From NCBI RefSeq assembly GCF_002904335.1, contig NZ_PPHF01000074.1, positions 310,001 to 374,000 of the forward strand: a stretch of 64,000 bases of DNA, given 5' to 3'. The stretch comes from Amycolatopsis sp. CA-126428. Its GTDB lineage: Bacteria > Actinomycetota > Actinomycetes > Mycobacteriales > Pseudonocardiaceae. The notes below the pieces were generated by a model. That model saw only the letters and a list, made by a program, of their open reading frames with translations, was not told the origin of the DNA and ran no database searches. This document shows positions 47,496-56,043 of this stretch, piece by piece. The translations under genes and the position numbers were made by a program. The stretch's first letter is position 1. Each line of letters opens with the position of its first letter.

Positions 47496-48788
47496 ATGGG
47501 GCGGACAACTGAGCGTAGGACCAAGGGGCGAGGTGTCGCCGCGCTGGCCGTGGTGGTCCCGCTGCTGCTGACCGGGGTGGCCGCCTGCGGCCCGGACTCC
47601 GGTGGCGGCGGCGACGTGACCATCAACTTCGTCTGGTGGGGCAGCGACGGGCGAGCGAATCTCACGAAGAAGGCCGTCGAGCTCTTCCAGCAGAAGAACC
47701 CGAACATCAAGGTGCAGACGTCGTTCTCGGCGTACGCGGCCTACTGGGAGAAGCTGGCGACGCAGACGGCCGGGGGCAAGCCGCCGGACGTGCTCAACGT
47801 CGACAGCCGCTACCTGGCCGAATACGGCGGCCGCAACGTCCTGGCCGACCTGAACTCCGGCGCGGGCAAGGCGATCTCCCTCGCCGACGTCAACCCGGAG
47901 CTGGCGGCCACCGGCGTCTACCAGGGCAAGCGCTACGCCGTGCCGTGGGCGCAGAACACCCCGGCGATGATCTACGACCCGGCGGCGTTCACGGCGGCCG
48001 GCGGCGACCCGGCGAAGGGGATGACCTGGGACCGGTTCGCCGAGGTGGCCCAGAAGGTCGGCACGGCGGGCTCGGTGCGCGGGGTCACCGACTTCGGCAT
48101 CCTCGACACGACGCTCGAGATCTGGCTGCGCCAGCAGGGCAAGCAGTTCTACACCCCCGAGGGCAAGCTCGGCTTCACCGCCGGCGACCTGCGCAGCTAC
48201 TGGCAGCTGGCGAGCAAGTTCCGCGAGACCAAGGCCGCTTCGCCCGCCGACGTCACGGCGTCCTACAACACCTCGCCCGAGCAGGCCCCGCTGGGCAAGA
48301 AGCTGACCAGCTCGGAGTTCGCCTATGACAACCTGCTGCCGGCGTACCAGAAGGCGAACGGCAAGCCGCTGAACGTGGCGCCGTACCCGACCGGCGCGAA
48401 CGGCGACACCGGCCAGTACCGGCGGCCGTCGATGTTCCTGTCCGTGTCCGCGCGCAGCCAGCAGCAGGAGGCGGCGGCGAAGCTGGTGGACTTCCTGGTC
48501 AACGACCCCGAGGTCGGCAAGATCGTCGGCACCGACCGCGGCCTCGCCCCGAACCTGAAGGTCCGCGCGCAGCTGGCGTCGTCGGCGAAGGGCAACGACA
48601 AGACCCTCTACGAGTACGAAGCCGCGCTCGAACCGAAGCTCGGGGCCGCGCCGCCGGTGCCGCCGAAGGGCGCCGGCGCCATCCAGAAGCTGCTGCAGCG
48701 CACGTACGAAGAAGTCGCGTTCGGCCGGATGAGCATCGACGACGCGGTCAACCGGTTCATGACCGAAGCCCAGAAGGGACTGTCCTAG
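47496..48788 (+). CDS. CUT1 sugar ABC transporter substrate-binding lipoprotein
   Basis: The 430-residue product has an Arg/Lys-rich start, a hydrophobic segment and the lipobox LTGVAACG (Cys near 31). The mature part is a large, type II binding fold of the oligosaccharide class (VTINFVWWGSDGRANLTKKAVELFQQKNP; PSMFLSVSARSQQQEAAAKLVDFLVNDPE). It would capture pectin-derived oligosaccharides such as oligogalacturonides or rhamnogalacturonan fragments; this follows from the neighbours and is not proven. It heads an operon with two permeases and no ATPase, which in actinomycetes is usually supplied by the shared MsiK. Confidence 0.88.
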   Translation: MGRTTERRTKGRGVAALAVVVPLLLTGVAACGPDSGGGGDVTINFVWWGSDGRANLTKKAVELFQQKNPNIKVQTSFSAYAAYWEKLATQTAGGKPPDVLNVDSRYLAEYGGRNVLADLNSGAGKAISLADVNPELAATGVYQGKRYAVPWAQNTPAMIYDPAAFTAAGGDPAKGMTWDRFAEVAQKVGTAGSVRGVTDFGILDTTLEIWLRQQGKQFYTPEGKLGFTAGDLRSYWQLASKFRETKAASPADVTASYNTSPEQAPLGKKLTSSEFAYDNLLPAYQKANGKPLNVAPYPTGANGDTGQYRRPSMFLSVSARSQQQEAAAKLVDFLVNDPEVGKIVGTDRGLAPNLKVRAQLASSAKGNDKTLYEYEAALEPKLGAAPPVPPKGAGAIQKLLQRTYEEVAFGRMSIDDAVNRFMTEAQKGLS

Positions 48789-48791
48789 CCG

Positions 48792-49766
48792 ATGACGACC
48801 CTGCGCACGCCGGACCCCCCGGTCGCGCCCCCGGCGCCCGCCGCGCGCGGCCGCCGGGGCCGGCCGGCCGGGCACCGCCGCAAGAGCCAGCCGGAGGCGT
48901 TCGCCTTCCTGACCCCGTGGCTGCTCGGCGCGGTGGCGCTGACCGTCGGCCCGATGGTGGTCTCGCTGTACCTGTCGTTCACCGACTACGACATGTTCAC
49001 CGCGCCGAAGTGGGTCGGCTTCGGCAACTTCGCGCACATGTTCACCGGCGACGACCGCTACCTGCAGTCGGTGAAGGTGACGCTGATCTACGTGCTGGTC
49101 TCGGTGCCGCTGAAGCTGACGGTGTCGCTGCTGGTGGCGATGCTGCTGAACACCCGCCGCGGCGCCAACGGCTTCTACCGGGCGGCGTTCTACGCGCCTT
49201 CGCTCCTTGGCGCGAGTGTCGCGGCAGCCCTGGTGTGGCGGGCGCTGTTCATGGGCGGCGGCCCGGTGAACGAGGTGCTCGCGTCCTTCGGCTGGCACAC
49301 CCCGAGCTGGGTCGACGACCCGCGGTTCAGCCTCGCCTCGATCGTGCTGCTGGGCGTCTGGCAGTTCGGCGCGCCGATGGTGATCTTCCTGGCCGGGCTC
49401 AAGCAGATCCCGGCGGAGCTGCACGAGGCGGCCGCGATCGACGGCGCGGGCGCGTTCCGCCGCTTCCGCCACATCACGCTGCCGATGCTGTCGCCGGTGA
49501 TCTTCTTCAACCTGGTGATGGAGGCGATCCACGCCTTCCAGGCGTTCACCCCGGCGTTCGTCATCGGCGGCGGCCGCGGCGGCCCGGCCGACGCGGACCT
49601 GTTCTACACGCTCTACCTGTTCGAGGTCGGCTTCCAGGACTTCCGGATGGGCTACGCGTCCGCGATGGCGTGGGTGCTGCTGGTGGTCATCGCGATCGTG
49701 ACGGCGATCGTGTTCCGCACCGCGAAGCTCTGGGTGTTCTACGACGATGCGGAGGAGAAGAAATGA
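48792..49766 (+). CDS. CUT1 sugar ABC transporter permease, MalF/UgpA type
   Basis: The 324-residue permease has a basic N-terminal extension and six membrane segments. The EAA loop that docks the ATPase reads ELHEAAAIDGAGAFRRFRHITLPMLSP near residue 220. ATG lies 3 bp after the binding-protein stop. It pairs with the next gene product to form the channel. The stop overlaps the second permease start. Confidence 0.92.
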   Translation: MTTLRTPDPPVAPPAPAARGRRGRPAGHRRKSQPEAFAFLTPWLLGAVALTVGPMVVSLYLSFTDYDMFTAPKWVGFGNFAHMFTGDDRYLQSVKVTLIYVLVSVPLKLTVSLLVAMLLNTRRGANGFYRAAFYAPSLLGASVAAALVWRALFMGGGPVNEVLASFGWHTPSWVDDPRFSLASIVLLGVWQFGAPMVIFLAGLKQIPAELHEAAAIDGAGAFRRFRHITLPMLSPVIFFNLVMEAIHAFQAFTPAFVIGGGRGGPADADLFYTLYLFEVGFQDFRMGYASAMAWVLLVVIAIVTAIVFRTAKLWVFYDDAEEKK

Positions 49767-50608
49767 CCGCGCTGCCGCGCACGGCGCGGTCGTTCGGCTG
49801 GCACGTGCTGTGCCTGGTCATCGTCGCCGTGGTGCTCTACCCGCTGGTGTGGCTGGCGTTCGCGTCGGTCAAGCCCCCGGACGAGATCCTCTCCCGGCTG
49901 GCGCTGCTGCCCAGCAGGTTCGTCTTCGACGGCTACACGAAGGGCTGGGAAGGCGCGGCGGACGTCGGGTTCGGCCGCTTCTTCCTCAACTCGTTCCTGG
50001 TGGCCGGCCTCTCGGTGGCGGCGAACGTGCTGTCGTGCTCGCTGGCCGCGTTCGCGTTCGCCCGGCTGAAGTTCCGGTTCCGGGGCGCGCTGTTCGCGTT
50101 CATGATCACCACGCTGATGCTGCCCTACCACGTCACGCTGATCCCGCAGTACGTGATCTTCCAGCAGGCCGGGCTGGTCAACACCTTCGTCCCGCTGATC
50201 CTGCCGAAGCTGCTGGCCACCGAGGCGTTCTTCGTGTTCCTGATCGTGCAGTTCATGCGGGGCATCCCGCGCGAGCTCGACGAAGCGGCCCTCATCGACG
50301 GCTGTTCGGTCTACCGGACGTTCTGGCACGTCGTGCTGCCGCTGTCGAAACCGGCGCTGGTCACCACGTCGATCTTCACGTTCATCTGGACGTGGAACGA
50401 CTTCTTCACGCAGATGGTGTACCTGAACGACACGGAGAAGTTCACCGTGCCGCTGGGCTTGCGGCTGTTCGTCGACACCAGCAGCGAGTCGAACTTCGGC
50501 GCGATGTTCGCGATGTCGGCGCTCGCGCTCGTCCCGATCGTGCTGTTCTTCCTCGCCTTCCAGCGCCTGCTGGTCGAAGGCGTCAGCACCAGCGGCCTGA
50601 AGGGGTGA
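49763..50608 (+). CDS. CUT1 sugar ABC transporter permease, MalG/UgpE type
   Basis: The 281-residue permease has six membrane segments, the N-terminal HVLCLVIVAVVLYPLVWLAFASVK and the EAA loop ELDEAALIDGCSVYRTFWHVVLPLSKPAL near residue 182. It starts by ATGA overlap with the first permease after GGAGGAG. No ATP-binding gene lies in the locus. A DUF624 gene follows 4 bp after the stop. Confidence 0.92.
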   Translation: MTALPRTARSFGWHVLCLVIVAVVLYPLVWLAFASVKPPDEILSRLALLPSRFVFDGYTKGWEGAADVGFGRFFLNSFLVAGLSVAANVLSCSLAAFAFARLKFRFRGALFAFMITTLMLPYHVTLIPQYVIFQQAGLVNTFVPLILPKLLATEAFFVFLIVQFMRGIPRELDEAALIDGCSVYRTFWHVVLPLSKPALVTTSIFTFIWTWNDFFTQMVYLNDTEKFTVPLGLRLFVDTSSESNFGAMFAMSALALVPIVLFFLAFQRLLVEGVSTSGLKG

Positions 50609-50612
50609 ACCG

Positions 50613-51230
50613 ATGCGGACGCTGAAGCGATCGACAGAGTGGCGAACCGGGCTCGGTGACTTTTCGGACTGCCTGCTGGCGGGGTTGCTCGTCGCGCTCG
50701 CGTCGGTCCCGGTGGTGACCGCGGTCCCGGCGTTCGTCGCGGGCTGCCGCCTGCTCGACCGGACCCGCCGCGACATCGGCGGTCCACTGTGGACGACGTT
50801 CTGGGCGGACTTCCGCGAGGCGGCCGGGGGAGGGGTGCCCTTCGGACTGGGGTGCGTCGCCGCGGTGGTGCTGTTCGGGGTGGATCTGGCGGTGGTGGCT
50901 TCGATGCCGGGCTCCGGGGCGCTGCGGGTGGCGTTGTGGCTGCTGGCGGTGGCGGGCACGGTGGTGGCGCTGCGCACCTGCGAGCTGGTGGCCACCGGCG
51001 GCGGTTCGGCCGGGCGCCGGGAGACCGGGGCGCCGCTGCCGGGCGGGCGCGCCTGGCTCCGGGCCGCGGTGGCCGCGGCGCGGGAAACCGCCGCCGCGCC
51101 GGCGAGAGGCCTGCTGCTCGCCGTCGCCGCCGGTCTCGCCGTCCTGCTCGTCTGGATGCTGCCGATCCTCGCCCTCGTGGTGGCCGGGCCCCTCGCCTTG
51201 GCCGCGGTCGCGACCGGCGGCCGCCGATGA
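50613..51230 (+). CDS. DUF624 (YesL-like) membrane protein
   Basis: The 205-residue integral membrane protein has about four to five hydrophobic segments and an N-terminal block with SVPVVTAVPAFVAGCRLLDR that fits DUF624/YesL. Bacillus yesL lies beside the rhamnogalacturonan genes yesOPQ, and members are common next to CUT1 sugar importers, but their function is unknown. Its position directly after the permeases and the ATGA overlap with the next oxidoreductase gene indicate one operon. A helper role in uptake or assembly is inference. Confidence 0.78.
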   Translation: MRTLKRSTEWRTGLGDFSDCLLAGLLVALASVPVVTAVPAFVAGCRLLDRTRRDIGGPLWTTFWADFREAAGGGVPFGLGCVAAVVLFGVDLAVVASMPGSGALRVALWLLAVAGTVVALRTCELVATGGGSAGRRETGAPLPGGRAWLRAAVAAARETAAAPARGLLLAVAAGLAVLLVWMLPILALVVAGPLALAAVATGGRR

Positions 51231-52360
51231 CGCCGGAGGTGGTCGTCTTCGGCATGGCCGGCTACGCGGGCCAGCACCTGCGCCGCGCCCGCGCCCTGCA
51301 CGACCGCGGCGAGCTGGTGCTGGCCGGCGCCTGCGACATCCGCGAACCCTCTCAAGAAGCTCGCGCCTTGCTGCCCGAAGGGGCGGTGATCACCCGGGAC
51401 GCGGCCGAGTTGCTCGCTCGCACGACCCCGGACATCGCCGTGGTGGCCACCCCGCCGCACACTCACCTGCCGCTGGCGAAACTCGCGCTCGCCGCCGGCT
51501 GCCACCTGCTCGTCGAGAAACCGCCGGTGCTCGACCTCGCGGCCTTCGGCGAACTCGCCGACCTGACCCGCGGCCGCGCCTGCCAGACCGGGTTCCAGAG
51601 CTTCGGCTCCGCCGCGGTCCCGGTCGTGCGGGCGGCGATCGAGGCCGGGGAGATCGGCACGGTCACCGGGGTCGCCGCCGCGGGGGCGTGGATCCGGCGG
51701 GACCGGTACTTCGCGCGTGCCGAGTGGGCCGGCCGCCGCCGGGTCGGCGGGCAGCCCGTCGTGGACGGGGCGCTGACCAACCCCTTCGCGCACGCCGTCG
51801 CGACCGCTCTGCTGGTCAACGGCACCGCCGAGGTCCTGCCGGACCGGACCGCCGTCGAGCTGTACCGGGCCCGGGACATCGAGTCCGACGACACCGCCTG
51901 CGCACGGCTGAGCTTCGCCGGGGCGCCGGACGTCGTCGTCGCGGCCACGCTCGACGCCGAGGCCGACCACGACCCGTACGTGCTGGTCCACGGCACCGAA
52001 GGCCGGATCCGCTGGCACTACAAGACCGACCTCGTGGTCGTGGGGGACGCGAAAACGCCGGTCGGGCCGCCGCGGGACCTGCTGGCCAACCTCGTCGCGC
52101 ACCTCCGCGACGGCGAGCCGCTGCTGGCCCCGCTGGCCGCCACCCGCGCGTTCACCGCGCTGGTCGAGGCGGTCCGCGACGCCCCCGAACCGCTGCCGCT
52201 GCCCACCGAGTGGGTCCACGCCGTGGACACCGGTCCCGATCGGCACTTCGTCGTGCCGGGCGTCGACCGTGCCGTCGACACCGCGGCCGAGCGGCTCGCG
52301 CTCTTCTCCGAACTCGCCCTGCCCTGGACCGGCGCCGCTTTACCGGAACGAGAGAGGTGA
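51227..52360 (+). CDS. Gfo/Idh/MocA-family oxidoreductase
   Basis: The 377-residue NAD(P)-dependent sugar oxidoreductase has a Rossmann start (VVVFGMAGYAGQHLRRARAL) and the canonical EKP motif in LLVEKPPVL with Lys98. It is a close paralogue of the protein at 46088, sharing CQTGFQSFGS, AAAGAWIRRD, DGALTNPFAHAVATALLV and ADDTAC-like DDTACARL. It is co-translated with DUF624 upstream and with the next oxidoreductase (its TGA and that ATG share one base). The substrate is probably a pectin-derived sugar or glycoside. Confidence 0.9.
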   Translation: MTPEVVVFGMAGYAGQHLRRARALHDRGELVLAGACDIREPSQEARALLPEGAVITRDAAELLARTTPDIAVVATPPHTHLPLAKLALAAGCHLLVEKPPVLDLAAFGELADLTRGRACQTGFQSFGSAAVPVVRAAIEAGEIGTVTGVAAAGAWIRRDRYFARAEWAGRRRVGGQPVVDGALTNPFAHAVATALLVNGTAEVLPDRTAVELYRARDIESDDTACARLSFAGAPDVVVAATLDAEADHDPYVLVHGTEGRIRWHYKTDLVVVGDAKTPVGPPRDLLANLVAHLRDGEPLLAPLAATRAFTALVEAVRDAPEPLPLPTEWVHAVDTGPDRHFVVPGVDRAVDTAAERLALFSELALPWTGAALPERER

Positions 52361-53586
52361 TGGCGGTGCGACGCCACGCGATCGTCGGCCTGGGCTCCCG
52401 GGCCCAGCTGTTCGCCCGGGCCCTGGCCACGTCGCCGCGGGCCGAGCTCGCGGCTTTCTGCGACCACAACGAGACCCGCATGCGGGTCCACAACGACTGG
52501 CTGGGCACGGAAATCCCCGGCTACCGGCCGGCCGACTTCGCCGCGATGCTGGCGAAGGAACGCATCGACGTCGTCGTGGTGTGCACGCCGGACCACACGC
52601 ACGCGGACTACGTCGTCGCCGCGCTGGAGGCCGGCTGCGACGTCGTCACGGAAAAGCCGATGACCACCGACGTCGAGGGGGCACGGCGGATCCTGGCGGC
52701 CCGGCGCGAGACGGGCCGCTCGGTGCGGGTCGCCTTCAACTACCGGTACAACCCGGTGCACCGCCGGGTGCGGGAGCTGCTGGCCGGCGGCGCGATCGGG
52801 GCGGTCGGCTCGGTCGAGTTCAGCTGGCTGCTCGACACCGCGCACGGCGCCGACTACTTCCGCCGCTGGCACCGGGACAAGGCGAACTCCGGCGGCCTGC
52901 TCGTGCACAAGTCCGGCCACCACTTCGACCTCGTCAACTGGTGGCTCGGTAGTGGCCCCGAGACGGTCTTCGCGCTGGGCCGGTTGTTCTTCTACGGCGA
53001 CGAAAGCGGCCACCGTACGGCCGGCGACCGGTTCGCGCTGGACCTCGAAGCCTCGCCCAAGCTGCGCGCGCTCTACCTCGACGCGGAGCGGGAAGACGGC
53101 TATGTCCGGAACCAGGACGTGTTCGCGCCCGGCGTCACCATCGAAGACGACCTGTCGGTGCTCGTGCGCCACCGCGGCGGGGCGGTGCTGAACTACCACC
53201 TGCACGCGTATTCGCCGCGGGAGGGCTACCGCGTCGCGTTCTCCGGGAGCGAAGGGCGGCTGGAACTGGACGTCCGGGAGAACGAGCACGCGTCCGGCGC
53301 CGAGCCGGTGCCGAAGCGGGGGCGTGCCCGGCTGACCGTGCAACGACTCTGGGAGCCGCCCGAGGTCGTGCTCGACCAGGAGCTGGGCGACGGGCACGGC
53401 GGCGGCGACGAACGGATGCTCGCCGAGCTGCTCGGGGACGCCGAACCGGACGCGCTCGGCTGCGCGGCCGATCACGACGCCGGCCTGCAGGCGCTGCTCA
53501 CCGGGCTGGCCGCGAACCGGTCCCTGGAAACCGGCCGGTCCGTGTCCGTCGAGGAGCTGCTGGGGGAGATCGGGGACCCGGCGTGA
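52360..53586 (+). CDS. Gfo/Idh/MocA-family oxidoreductase
   Basis: The 408-residue member belongs to a different subgroup from the two others. Its N-terminus is HAIVGLGSRAQLFARALATSP, the EKP motif is intact (VVTEKPMTTD, Lys99), and FNYRYNPVHRRVRELL and HKSGHHFDLVNWWLGS provide the usual His residues of the active site. It starts on the last base of the preceding stop and its stop overlaps the next GTG. The neighbourhood suggests oxidation of a pyranoside or lactone-type pectin product (inference). Confidence 0.9.
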   Translation: MAVRRHAIVGLGSRAQLFARALATSPRAELAAFCDHNETRMRVHNDWLGTEIPGYRPADFAAMLAKERIDVVVVCTPDHTHADYVVAALEAGCDVVTEKPMTTDVEGARRILAARRETGRSVRVAFNYRYNPVHRRVRELLAGGAIGAVGSVEFSWLLDTAHGADYFRRWHRDKANSGGLLVHKSGHHFDLVNWWLGSGPETVFALGRLFFYGDESGHRTAGDRFALDLEASPKLRALYLDAEREDGYVRNQDVFAPGVTIEDDLSVLVRHRGGAVLNYHLHAYSPREGYRVAFSGSEGRLELDVRENEHASGAEPVPKRGRARLTVQRLWEPPEVVLDQELGDGHGGGDERMLAELLGDAEPDALGCAADHDAGLQALLTGLAANRSLETGRSVSVEELLGEIGDPA

Positions 53587-54524
53587 GCCGGGCCGCGGTG
53601 GGGGACGGCACGCCGGCGGTGACCGAGGAGGGTGACGGCCGGGTGTGCGTGCGCCTCGGTGACGTCGTGCTGGCCGAGTACGTCGTCGAGCCGCCGACGC
53701 CGGCCGGGGATTCGCCCAAGCCGTACCTGCACCCGCTGCGCACCACCGCGGGGGAGATCGTCACGGCGGTCCGGCCGCACGACCACACCTGGCACAACGG
53801 CCTGCAGTTCACCATGGCCCACCTCTCGGGCGAGAACTTCTGGGGCGGGCGCACCTACGTGCGCGGCCGCGGCTACACCCCGCTCGACAACAACGGCACC
53901 ATCGGCCACGTCCGCTGGGAAAGCATCGACGAGGCCGGCGGGCACTGCGAACTGCGGCACGAGCTGGCCTGGCGCACCGCGGCCGGCCGGCGCTGGCTCA
54001 CCGAACACCGGACGCTGCACTTCGGCGACGTCTCGCTGCGCGGCGGGCACTGGACGCTCACCTGGTCCAGCCGGCTGCGCAACACCAGCGGCCACGAGCT
54101 GCGGTGGGGGAGCCCGGTCACCGAAGGGCGGGACACCGCCGGCTACGGCGGGCTGTTCTGGCGCGGGCCGCGCTCGTTCGTCGGCGGCACGGTCCGGACG
54201 TCGGACGGGAAGGCCGCGGCCGAGGCGATGGGGCACCGGGCGCCGTGGCTCGCCTTCACCGGCCAGCACGACGAAAGCCTGCGGACCTCGACGCTGCTGT
54301 TCGCCGACAGCCCGGGGAACGCGGCCCACCCGACGGCCTGGTACGTCCGCGCCGAGCCGTTCCCCGTGGTCAGCTTCGCCGCGACCTACCACCGGCCGTG
54401 GCTGCTCGAACCGGGCGAGGAACTGACCCTGACCCACCACGTCGTCGTCATCGACGGCACCCCGGACGCCGCCGGGCTCGCCCGGCTCGCGAAGCGGGTG
54501 CTCACGAGACAGGACACCGACTAG
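53583..54524 (+). CDS. DUF6807 (PmoA-like) protein
   Basis: The 313-residue protein carries the signatures HDHTWHNGLQFTMAHLSGENFWGG, GSPVTEGRDTAGYGGLFWRGPRSF and PWLAFTGQHD, typical of the DUF6807 family often labelled PmoA from methane oxygenase. That label is misleading: the protein is soluble and beta-rich, unlike the membrane oxygenase subunit. Many His and Trp residues suggest a carbohydrate or metal site. It overlaps the Gfo/Idh/MocA gene by GTGA, a pairing often seen in sugar loci, so the two probably act on the same compound. Confidence 0.82.
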   Translation: MSRAAVGDGTPAVTEEGDGRVCVRLGDVVLAEYVVEPPTPAGDSPKPYLHPLRTTAGEIVTAVRPHDHTWHNGLQFTMAHLSGENFWGGRTYVRGRGYTPLDNNGTIGHVRWESIDEAGGHCELRHELAWRTAAGRRWLTEHRTLHFGDVSLRGGHWTLTWSSRLRNTSGHELRWGSPVTEGRDTAGYGGLFWRGPRSFVGGTVRTSDGKAAAEAMGHRAPWLAFTGQHDESLRTSTLLFADSPGNAAHPTAWYVRAEPFPVVSFAATYHRPWLLEPGEELTLTHHVVVIDGTPDAAGLARLAKRVLTRQDTD

Positions 54525-54534
54525 AGGAGCCGAC

Positions 54535-55821
54535 ATGCGCTGGAAAGCTTTCGCGGGGTGCCTCGCCCTGCTCGGATTGACGCTCACCGCCGCACCCGCC
54601 CAGGCCCACGGCCGCGATCCCGGCCGGGTGGTGCTCGGTGCGCACGACGGCTGGGCCGCGGCGACCACCGGGACCACCGGCGGCTCGGCCGCCGCCCCCG
54701 GCGACATCCACACGGTGACCAAGCGCTCCGAACTCGCGGCCGCACTGGCGGCGAACCCGGGCGCCCCGAAGATCATCTACGTCCGCGGCACCGTCGAGGG
54801 CAATGTGGACGCCGCCGACCGGCCGGCGAGCTGTGAAAGCTTCGCCGACCCGGCCTACAGCCTCCCGGCGTACCTGGCGGCGTACGACCCGGCGACCTGG
54901 GGGAGAGTGCCGCCGTCGGGACCGCTTGAGGAAGCCCGCGCTCGGTCGCAGGCCAACCAGGCGAAGCAGGTCGTCCTCGACGTCGGCCCGAACACCACGA
55001 TCGCCGGGCTCGGCGGGCACGCCGTGCTGCACGGGCTCACCCTGCGCGTCACCGGGGACAACGTCATCCTGCGGAACCTGCACTTCGCCGACGCCCACGA
55101 CTGCTTCCCGCAGTGGGATCCCCTCGACACCGCCGACGGGAACTGGAACTCCGAGTACGACAACCTCGACCTGGTCGGCGCGACGCACGTCTGGGTGGAC
55201 CACAACGAGTTCAGCGACGGCGGCAACGACCAGCAGCCGTCCTACTACGGGCGCAAGTACGAGGTCCACGACGGGCTGCTCGACATCGTGAACGGCTCGG
55301 ACCTGGTCACGGTGTCCTACAACCGGCTGCACGACCACGACAAGACCATGCTGATCGGCAACACCGACAAGCCCACCTACGACGTCGGCAAGCTGCGGGT
55401 GACGTTGCACCACAACCTGTTCTCCGAGATCGGGCAGCGCGCGCCCCGGGTGCGGTACGGCCAGGTGCACGTCTACGACAACCTCTACCTGGTGCAGGAT
55501 CCGGCCGCCTACACGTATTCCCTCGGCGTGGGCGTGCAGTCCCGGATCTACGCGGAGAACAACTTCTTCCGCGTCCCGGCCGGGCTGTCCCTGGGGCAGC
55601 TGGTGCACTACTGGAAGGGAACCGTCCTGCACGCGACCGGCACGCTGGTGGCGCAGGGCAACCAGTGGCCGCGGCCGGTCGACCTGCTGGCCGAATACAA
55701 CGCGGCCAACGACCCGGACCTCGGGGCGGACGTCGGCTGGACGCCGAGCCTCGTCGAACGCCTCGACCCCGCCTGGGCGGTTCCGGCGCTGGTGCTCGCC
55801 GGTGCCGGTCCCGGCCGCTGA
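54535..55821 (+). CDS. Secreted pectate lyase, PL1 family
   Basis: The 428-residue enzyme has a signal peptide (cleavage after APAQA, residue 23) and a parallel beta-helix. PL1 signatures are visible: VWVDHNEFSDGGND (calcium-binding Asp residues), DGLLDIVNGSDLVTVSYNRLHDHDKTMLIG and the catalytic-Arg region RAPRVRYGQVHVYDN. It would cleave de-esterified polygalacturonan by beta-elimination with Ca2+. ATG at 54535 follows GAGGAG and is 10 bp after the DUF6807 gene, so it is probably the last gene of the transporter operon. Confidence 0.92.
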   Translation: MRWKAFAGCLALLGLTLTAAPAQAHGRDPGRVVLGAHDGWAAATTGTTGGSAAAPGDIHTVTKRSELAAALAANPGAPKIIYVRGTVEGNVDAADRPASCESFADPAYSLPAYLAAYDPATWGRVPPSGPLEEARARSQANQAKQVVLDVGPNTTIAGLGGHAVLHGLTLRVTGDNVILRNLHFADAHDCFPQWDPLDTADGNWNSEYDNLDLVGATHVWVDHNEFSDGGNDQQPSYYGRKYEVHDGLLDIVNGSDLVTVSYNRLHDHDKTMLIGNTDKPTYDVGKLRVTLHHNLFSEIGQRAPRVRYGQVHVYDNLYLVQDPAAYTYSLGVGVQSRIYAENNFFRVPAGLSLGQLVHYWKGTVLHATGTLVAQGNQWPRPVDLLAEYNAANDPDLGADVGWTPSLVERLDPAWAVPALVLAGAGPGR

Positions 55822-55932
55822 AACCTTCGACAGTTTCGGCGTTTCTGGCGGTGGTTTCTGGCCGTGTTTTCTGAAAACGCGCTGCCGGCGGCGACCATCC
55901 GGGCGACATGCGCGGCGCTGCGGCGAACGACA

Positions 55933-55982
55933 TTGACACGGCCTGGCCGCAACCCGAAACTCGGGGGCGAGAAAGCGCTTTC
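55933..55982 (+). promoter_or_regulatory. PL3 promoter with perfect GAAAGCGCTTTC operator
   Basis: TTGACA (55933-55938) and a weak -10 GAAACT (55956-55961) are 17 bp apart. GAAAGCGCTTTC (55971-55982) begins nine bases after the -10, the same spacing as at 47449. Confidence 0.65.
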
Positions 55983-56043
55983 ACAACCCGGTCGGACGTT
56001 TTCCATCAGCGCCGATTGAAGCTCAAGACCAGGGAGTGACGAA

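Noticed and set aside
53583-54524. Methane monooxygenase subunit PmoA
   Set aside because: The protein is soluble, lacks membrane segments and sits in a sugar operon. The name is a carried-over label for DUF6807.
55862-55880. CTGAAAACGCGCTG as another pectin-regulon operator
   Set aside because: Symmetry is poor and it lies far upstream of the promoter at 55933.
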